In this document: positions 29,251-33,969 of the stretch, in pieces
Layout: each line of letters starts with the position of its first letter
Position numbering within the stretch: the stretch's first letter is position 1
Assembly: GCA_035946955.1 (NCBI GenBank)
Contig: DASYYE010000412.1
Location: 1-33,969 of the forward strand
Reading direction: 5' to 3'
Length of the DNA stretch: 33,969 nucleotides
Origin: DASYYE01 sp035946955
GTDB lineage: Bacteria > Actinomycetota > Actinomycetes > Streptosporangiales > Streptosporangiaceae
Program-made: the position numbers and the translations under genes
Notes under the pieces: generated by a model
Told to the model about the DNA's origin: nothing
The model's database searches: none
What the model saw: only the letters and a program-made list of their open reading frames with translations

Positions 29251-32200
29251 TCAGCGCCCGGCCTGCGGGACGCCTTCGACGAGGGCCGCCAGGCCAGCCT
29301 CGTCCAGCAGGTCCGCGGGACGCAGCGTCAGGTCGTGACGCACGTAGTGGAAGCCTGCGCCCACCTGGCGCAGTGGCACACCAGCCAGCCGTGACCAGGC
29401 CAGACGGTAGGCCGCCAACTGGACGGCGGCAGCTTGGAACTCCCCCTGGGAGGCTGGCGGGTCACCGGTCTTCCAGTCCAGGACGTCGTAGTGGCCACCG
29501 GGGCTGGCGAACACCGCGTCGATCCGGCCCGCTACGACGCGCCCGGCGACCGGGGTCTCGAACGGGACTTCCACCTCCACCGGCCAGCGGTTGCCCCACT
29601 CACCCGCCTCGAACTGCTTGCGCAGCCGGAGCAGGTCCGCCGCGTCCGCGCCGTCGCGGCCCGCGGCGTCCGCCAGGCCCGCGGTAGGGTCGTCCGCGGC
29701 GCCCGGCAGGTCCAGGGGGTCGATCAGCCGCTGCTGGCTGAACCGCTCCTCCAGCCACCGGTGGAAGGCCGTGCCCCGGCGGGCGTGGCGAGCCGGCGGC
29801 CGCGGCATCGGCCGGCGGATCTCCCCGGCGAGCCGTGCTGGGTCGGCTGCCATGGTCACCAGCGACGAAACCGTCAGCCTGCCTGGCAGCCCGACCACGG
29901 TGCCCGCCTCTTCGCGGCGTTCGGCGAGCTCAGCGAGCAGCAGGCTCGTGTCACGCACCCAGGCACGCGCCAGCTCCCGGTCAGCCGCGCTGAGCGCGCG
30001 GAGCTGCCCCGGCGCTAGTCCGCTGCCCGCTGCCCGCACGCCAGCCGTCCCATGGCCCGCCCCGGCCACGCCCGCCGCGGCATCGCCGGCGAGGGGCCGG
30101 GCCGGCGCGGCTGTGGCGTGGGCGGCTAGCGGGTGCGTGGCCATGGCCTGGGCGGCCAGGGCCTCCTCGACCATGGCGGCGGCCTCGCGGACGGCGGCGA
30201 CCCGGCTGCCAGACTCCTCGGCGGGCCAGTGCGCGGTGGCGGGTTCGGTGAGCGCCGGGTTCTGCGCGTCCTCCTCAGGTGCCGGGGCCCAGTGGACCAC
30301 GGTGCCCACACCCGTCTCACACGCCTCGCGCACCTCGGTCAGGAACACCGACGGGCCGAGCGGGTGCGTCCCCTCACCCCACCAGTAACCGCTGCAGGCC
30401 ACCCAGAATGCGGCCCTGGTGACCGCCACGTAGGCCAGCCGTCGCTCCTCGGCCAGGTCACGGGCTGCGCACGCGGCGTCGAAGCCCGCCAGCGACGCCG
30501 TGGTCAGGTCCGGCAGCGCTGGCAGGTCGCTGGCGTCACCACGCAGGGCGAACGGGACCAGGCGGGGGTTCTCGGTCCAGCGCGTGGCAACCCGTGGCCT
30601 GGCCGGGAAGACGCTCGCCCGCTGGCCAGCGGACAGCCCCGGCACCACCACAGCGTCCCATTGCAGGCCTTTCGCCGCATGCACGGTCGTGAGGGTCACG
30701 GCATTGGCACCGCTCGGCTGTGCTGGCTCCAGGCCGAACTCCTCGGACTCCGCGGCACTCAGGTAGGCGAGGAAGGCACCCAGTGTCGGCTCGTTCTCAC
30801 CGTCGGCGAAGGCGGCCGCGGCGTCCCCGAACGCGTCCAGGTCGGCGCGGGCACCCGCGGGGTCGCGGCCGGGTTGCGCAGCCACCTCCACGTCCAGCCC
30901 GAGTACCCGCTCCACCTCACCCACGAGTTCGGAGAGCGGACGGCCCACGTGTGCCCGCAGCATTCGCATCTCCGCGGCGAGCGCGCTCAGCCGCGCGTAG
31001 CCCGTGGGCGAGTACGCGCGCCGGTCACCGAGGTCGTCCAGGGCTTCGACAAGGCTGCCCGGCTGCACAGTCAGGTCGGTCACGGCACTGGCGAGCGCGT
31101 CCGGTGCCGGTGCGCCGGTCCCCGCCGCCGCAAGCCCCGCCGAACCACGCCCCGCGGCGTCAGGCCCGGACGCACCAGTCCCGGGCGCGTCACCGCCGGC
31201 GGCAGCGGTGCCGGGGGCTGCCCGCCCGTGGTCTCGTGCCAGCTCCCTGGCCCGCCTGCCCAGGGCCATGAGGTCACGCGGGCCGATCCGCCACCGGGGC
31301 CCCGTGAGCAGCCTGGCCAGCGGCACCGACCCAGCCGCGTCATGCAGCACGCGCAGGGTGGCCACGACGTCCGCCACCTCGGGGACGGTGAGCAGCCCGC
31401 CGAGCCCGACGACCTCCACCGGTATCCCGCGCGCCTCCAGGGCGCAGCGCAGCGCCGGGAACTGTGACCGCTTGCGGCACAAGACCGCAATGCCGGAGGG
31501 CTGCAACGGCCCGTGCCCAGGGTCGGGCCAGGGCACACCGTCGGGCGCGAGTTCCACGGGCAGGCTGAGCAACCCCGCGACCTGCTCAGCTACCCAGGCA
31601 GACTCGCCAGCGGCGGTGTCGTGCAGCGCACACAGCGCCATGCCCCGCCCGGTCCGTGACGGCGGGGGGACCAACTGCGGCACGTCGAGCAGGTCGCTGG
31701 CCAGCCCTTCGCGCAGCCTGGCGGCGACGTCCAGCACCCGCTCGGTGTTACGGAAGCTGGTGGACAGCACCGTGGCCCGGGCCGGCCGGCCGCTGCGCGT
31801 CGGGAACTGGTGGGTGAAGCGGGCGAGGTTGCCCGCACTGGCACCACGCCAGCCGTAGATCGACTGGCATGGGTCACCCACGGCGGTGACCGGGTGGCCC
31901 CCGCCGAAGAGCGCACGCAACAGGACGAGCTGGGCGTGGCTGGTGTCCTGGAACTCATCGAGCAGGACCACCGGGTACCTGGCGCGTTCGGCCGCGCCGA
32001 CCTCCGGGTGGCGGGCGGCGATCCGGGCTGCCAGGACCACCTGGTCGCCGTAGTCCATGACGCCCCGCGCCGCCTTGGCCTCCGCATAGGCCACCACCAG
32101 CGGCAGGAGTTGCTCGCGGGCCCGCTGCTGCCCGCAGATCCGGCGGACCTTGGCGGTCACATGGCCCGGCAGCACCGCCCGGGCGCGTGCCAGCCACTGC

Positions 32201-32865
32201 CCGGCCCCATACACCTCGCCCGGTTCGCGCAGGTGCTCGGCCAGTTCACCAGCGAGTGCGAGCACGGCCGCGGTGACCTCGGGCGGGGACCAGGTGACCG
32301 CGTCCATCGGCCCCGCGTAGGCCCCCACCACGCGGGCCGCGATCTGCCACGCGACCGCGGGGGTCACCAGCCGCAGCGTCGGCTCCAGAGCTTCGCGCAG
32401 TGCATGGTCGGCAACAAGCCGGGCCGCGTAGGCATGGTAGGTGGAGACGTTCGGCTCGCCGTCCAGGCCCTCCGCGGGCTGCTCACCGTCGCTGAGGTGT
32501 TCGCGTCCCCCGGGCTGCCCCGCGTCCGGGGCATGCTCCGCTGCGCCGGCCTGCCGGTCCACGGTGCCGAGCCCGGCGCGGCGCAGGCCGGTCAGGCGTG
32601 CCCGGACGCGCTGGCCGAGTTCGGCGGCTGCCTTGCGGGTGAAGGTGAGCCCGAGCACCCGCTCGGGATGGACCATGCCGTTGGCCACCAGCCACACCAG
32701 GCGGGCGGCCATGGTCTCGCTCTTGCCCGAGCCCGCCCCCGCGACCACGGCCAGCGGGGCCAGCGGCGCAGCGATCACCGCTGCCTGCTCGGATGTGGGT
32801 TCAGGCAGGCCGAGGAGCCGCGCCAGGTGCGCGGGACTGTAACGCACTGTGTCGTCAGCGGTCAT
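29251..32865 (-). CDS. adnB: AdnB, UvrD-type helicase with C-terminal nuclease
   Basis: The 1204-residue protein is the AdnB-like subunit of the actinobacterial end-resection machine. Superfamily 1A helicase motifs occur in order: PTSEQAAVI, Walker A GAGSGKSE near 43, LTFTRKAAAELG, LLDEFQDTSHAQ, VGDPCQSIYGWRG, LSTSFRNTERVL, TTVHAAKGLQWDAVVVPG, and RRLAYVAVTRA. A PD-(D/E)XK nuclease follows: RRGTAFHRWLEERF, GRIDAVF and DVLDWKTGD, all intact. Three low-complexity Ala/Gly/Pro insertions (near 105-140, 580-620 and 930-985) explain why it is about 100 residues longer than mycobacterial AdnB. The ATG at 32865, 19 bp after the adnA stop, was chosen because homology begins there; a GTG at 32904 overlapping adnA is an alternative. 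Confidence 0.93.
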   Translation of the reverse strand: MTADDTVRYSPAHLARLLGLPEPTSEQAAVIAAPLAPLAVVAGAGSGKSETMAARLVWLVANGMVHPERVLGLTFTRKAAAELGQRVRARLTGLRRAGLGTVDRQAGAAEHAPDAGQPGGREHLSDGEQPAEGLDGEPNVSTYHAYAARLVADHALREALEPTLRLVTPAVAWQIAARVVGAYAGPMDAVTWSPPEVTAAVLALAGELAEHLREPGEVYGAGQWLARARAVLPGHVTAKVRRICGQQRAREQLLPLVVAYAEAKAARGVMDYGDQVVLAARIAARHPEVGAAERARYPVVLLDEFQDTSHAQLVLLRALFGGGHPVTAVGDPCQSIYGWRGASAGNLARFTHQFPTRSGRPARATVLSTSFRNTERVLDVAARLREGLASDLLDVPQLVPPPSRTGRGMALCALHDTAAGESAWVAEQVAGLLSLPVELAPDGVPWPDPGHGPLQPSGIAVLCRKRSQFPALRCALEARGIPVEVVGLGGLLTVPEVADVVATLRVLHDAAGSVPLARLLTGPRWRIGPRDLMALGRRARELARDHGRAAPGTAAAGGDAPGTGASGPDAAGRGSAGLAAAGTGAPAPDALASAVTDLTVQPGSLVEALDDLGDRRAYSPTGYARLSALAAEMRMLRAHVGRPLSELVGEVERVLGLDVEVAAQPGRDPAGARADLDAFGDAAAAFADGENEPTLGAFLAYLSAAESEEFGLEPAQPSGANAVTLTTVHAAKGLQWDAVVVPGLSAGQRASVFPARPRVATRWTENPRLVPFALRGDASDLPALPDLTTASLAGFDAACAARDLAEERRLAYVAVTRAAFWVACSGYWWGEGTHPLGPSVFLTEVREACETGVGTVVHWAPAPEEDAQNPALTEPATAHWPAEESGSRVAAVREAAAMVEEALAAQAMATHPLAAHATAAPARPLAGDAAAGVAGAGHGTAGVRAAGSGLAPGQLRALSAADRELARAWVRDTSLLLAELAERREEAGTVVGLPGRLTVSSLVTMAADPARLAGEIRRPMPRPPARHARRGTAFHRWLEERFSQQRLIDPLDLPGAADDPTAGLADAAGRDGADAADLLRLRKQFEAGEWGNRWPVEVEVPFETPVAGRVVAGRIDAVFASPGGHYDVLDWKTGDPPASQGEFQAAAVQLAAYRLAWSRLAGVPLRQVGAGFHYVRHDLTLRPADLLDEAGLAALVEGVPQAGR

Positions 32866-32884
32866 AGGCCCACACGGCTGTCGT

Positions 32885-33969
32885 TCATGACCCCACCTGC
32901 GCACCCTCGGGGTGGACGGGACAGCACGGCTTCACCGGGCAGTTGCGGCAGCCCGTGTTGGCCCTGGCCTCGAACAGCGGCCCCGCCATCCCCGCGGCCA
33001 CGGTCCGGACGAGCTCGGCGGCCCACCCTGGCTCGGGATCCTCGCTGAGCGCTCGCTGCTGCTGCACCCGCACCGCGGTCTTCAGGCTCGCCTTGCCGAC
33101 CTGGACCAGCTCGGCCCCGCCGGGCTCGGTCAGCCCAAGGTGCTCGAAGGCGCCCAGCGCCACACACAGCTGGTACACGCCGAGCTGGGGGTGGCGGTCC
33201 ATCTCGGTGTCAGACGGGTGCGCGGAGCCCGTCTTCAGGTCCACCACCACAGCCCTGCCGTCGCTGTCGCCCTCCAGCCGGTCCACCCTGCCGGTGACCT
33301 CCACATCCCCGGTGCGGACACGGAATGACTCCTCCGTGGCCAGCAGGTCACGCGGGTGGTCGCGGTGCCAGCTGAGGAACTTCTCCACCATGGCCTGGGC
33401 CTGTTCACGCTGCCGCTCGCTGTACCAGGGGCTGCCGAAGTCGAGGTGGTGCCAGATCTCGTCGATGCGCACACCGATCGCGGACTCGTCCGCGCCGTCG
33501 GCGGCGAGCACCGCAGCGGCGTGGATGATCGTCCCGAAGTGCCGGGCGACCCCCTCGTTGCGGGCGCCGGCGGCGACCTCGAGCAGCCAGCGCAGCCCAC
33601 ACTGGGCGAACTTCTCCACGACAGACGGCGACACCCGCAGTGGCGAGTCCGTGAGCGGGCCCAGGCCGGAGACCGTCGTGAGCTGGTACCACTGGCGCGG
33701 GTGGGCGCCCCGGACCCCGGCGGCCGCGAGCCTGGCAAGCTGTCCGGCGGCCAGCCTGCGCAGGGGCGCGGGCACGGCCGGGTCCGACGCGTTGCGGCGC
33801 AGGTCAGCCGTGAGCGCTGGCAGCGAGAGCCAGCGGCGGGCACTCCCCGCGACCTGTTCGGCCGTGATGTCCTCCCCGGCCAGTTCGGCCAGGAAACGCG
33901 ATGGCCGCTGCTCCCCGTCGTCGCTGCCGGCAGCGGTCACGACCAGCAGCCGCCGGGCACGCGTCGCCG
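32885..33969 (-). CDS. adnA: AdnA, C-terminal nuclease part (gene runs off the window)
   Basis: The frame is open to the right edge, where ATRARRLLVVTA is the end of helicase motif VI; the motor lies outside the window. About 360 residues are visible. They carry a RecB-type PD-(D/E)XK nuclease with GTIIHAAA, TGRVDRLEGD and VVVDLKTG. An iron-sulfur clasp is formed by one cysteine before the nuclease (FAQCGLRWLLE) and the C-terminal CRNCPVKPCCPV, as in AdnA and AddB. With adnB just downstream, the two nucleases and two motors form the AdnAB heterodimer that resects double-strand breaks. A GTG at 33940 is in frame but lies within the motif region and is not the true start. Confidence 0.92.
   Translation of the reverse strand, partial: ATRARRLLVVTAAGSDDGEQRPSRFLAELAGEDITAEQVAGSARRWLSLPALTADLRRNASDPAVPAPLRRLAAGQLARLAAAGVRGAHPRQWYQLTTVSGLGPLTDSPLRVSPSVVEKFAQCGLRWLLEVAAGARNEGVARHFGTIIHAAAVLAADGADESAIGVRIDEIWHHLDFGSPWYSERQREQAQAMVEKFLSWHRDHPRDLLATEESFRVRTGDVEVTGRVDRLEGDSDGRAVVVDLKTGSAHPSDTEMDRHPQLGVYQLCVALGAFEHLGLTEPGGAELVQVGKASLKTAVRVQQQRALSEDPEPGWAAELVRTVAAGMAGPLFEARANTGCRNCPVKPCCPVHPEGAQVGS

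Noticed and set aside
1..33969. Mobile elements, tRNA or rRNA genes
   Set aside because: No transposase, integrase or phage-like frames, no terminal inverted repeats with target duplication, and no cloverleaf-like sequence were seen in the intergenic regions examined.

Overview
The window is a stretch of high-GC actinobacterial chromosome with dense, short-spaced genes and strong G/C third-position bias. Evidence for an actinomycete: an adnA-adnB-nudC gene order as in mycobacteria, two F420-type luciferase-like oxidoreductases, a nSTAND-type WD40 protein, and a DHA2 drug exporter. The order or genus cannot be fixed from sequence reading alone; a Streptosporangiales-like or related lineage is only a guess. 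I see no transposase, integrase, CRISPR array, rRNA or tRNA, so this looks like ordinary vertically inherited chromosome rather than a mobile island.

Layout. 1-4.9 kb: 3' end of a SpoU/TrmH rRNA methyltransferase, a membrane PAS-GGDEF-EAL cyclic-di-GMP enzyme, a small convergent DUF2277 gene, then a translationally coupled pair (LigD-type ATP-dependent DNA ligase and a DUF488 protein). 4.9-8.3 kb: a phosphoribosyltransferase/dienelactone-hydrolase fusion, an LLM oxidoreductase, and a divergent tandem YbjQ-like protein. 8.3-15.7 kb (minus strand): DUF3048 membrane-anchored protein, DHA2 exporter, prolyl-tRNA synthetase, and an 899-residue WD40 protein with two predicted seven-bladed propellers. 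15.7-17.9 kb: a gene-poor segment of about 640 bp, a secreted four-cysteine protein of unknown function, and a PIG-L/LmbE deacetylase. 17.9-21.3 kb: a GCS2-type glutamate-cysteine ligase-like gene, a divergent DinB-like gene, and a MalY/PatB aminotransferase. 21.5-25.3 kb: a four-gene operon (ABC-2 permease, two ATPases, TetR) related in architecture to YbhFSR. 25.5-29 kb: a PHP phosphoesterase, a second LLM oxidoreductase, and nudC with a candidate small ORF in its leader. 29.2 kb to the end: adnB and the 3' part of adnA, the two subunits of the actinobacterial double-strand-break resection helicase-nuclease.

The most interesting signals are regulatory or architectural. A 47-bp doubly nested, coaxial dyad lies over the predicted promoter of the DHA2 exporter. 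The ABC/TetR operon has a good promoter with direct repeats and two palindromes in its leader, suggesting autoregulation. One of its ATPases has lost the Walker A lysine, the Q-loop glutamine and the H-loop histidine. The WD40 protein keeps the helical arm of nSTAND proteins but has no NTPase. The nudC leader holds a perfect 19-bp palindrome and a short ORF with a perfect Shine-Dalgarno sequence. All motif, promoter and hairpin calls were made by eye; no database search or folding program was run.
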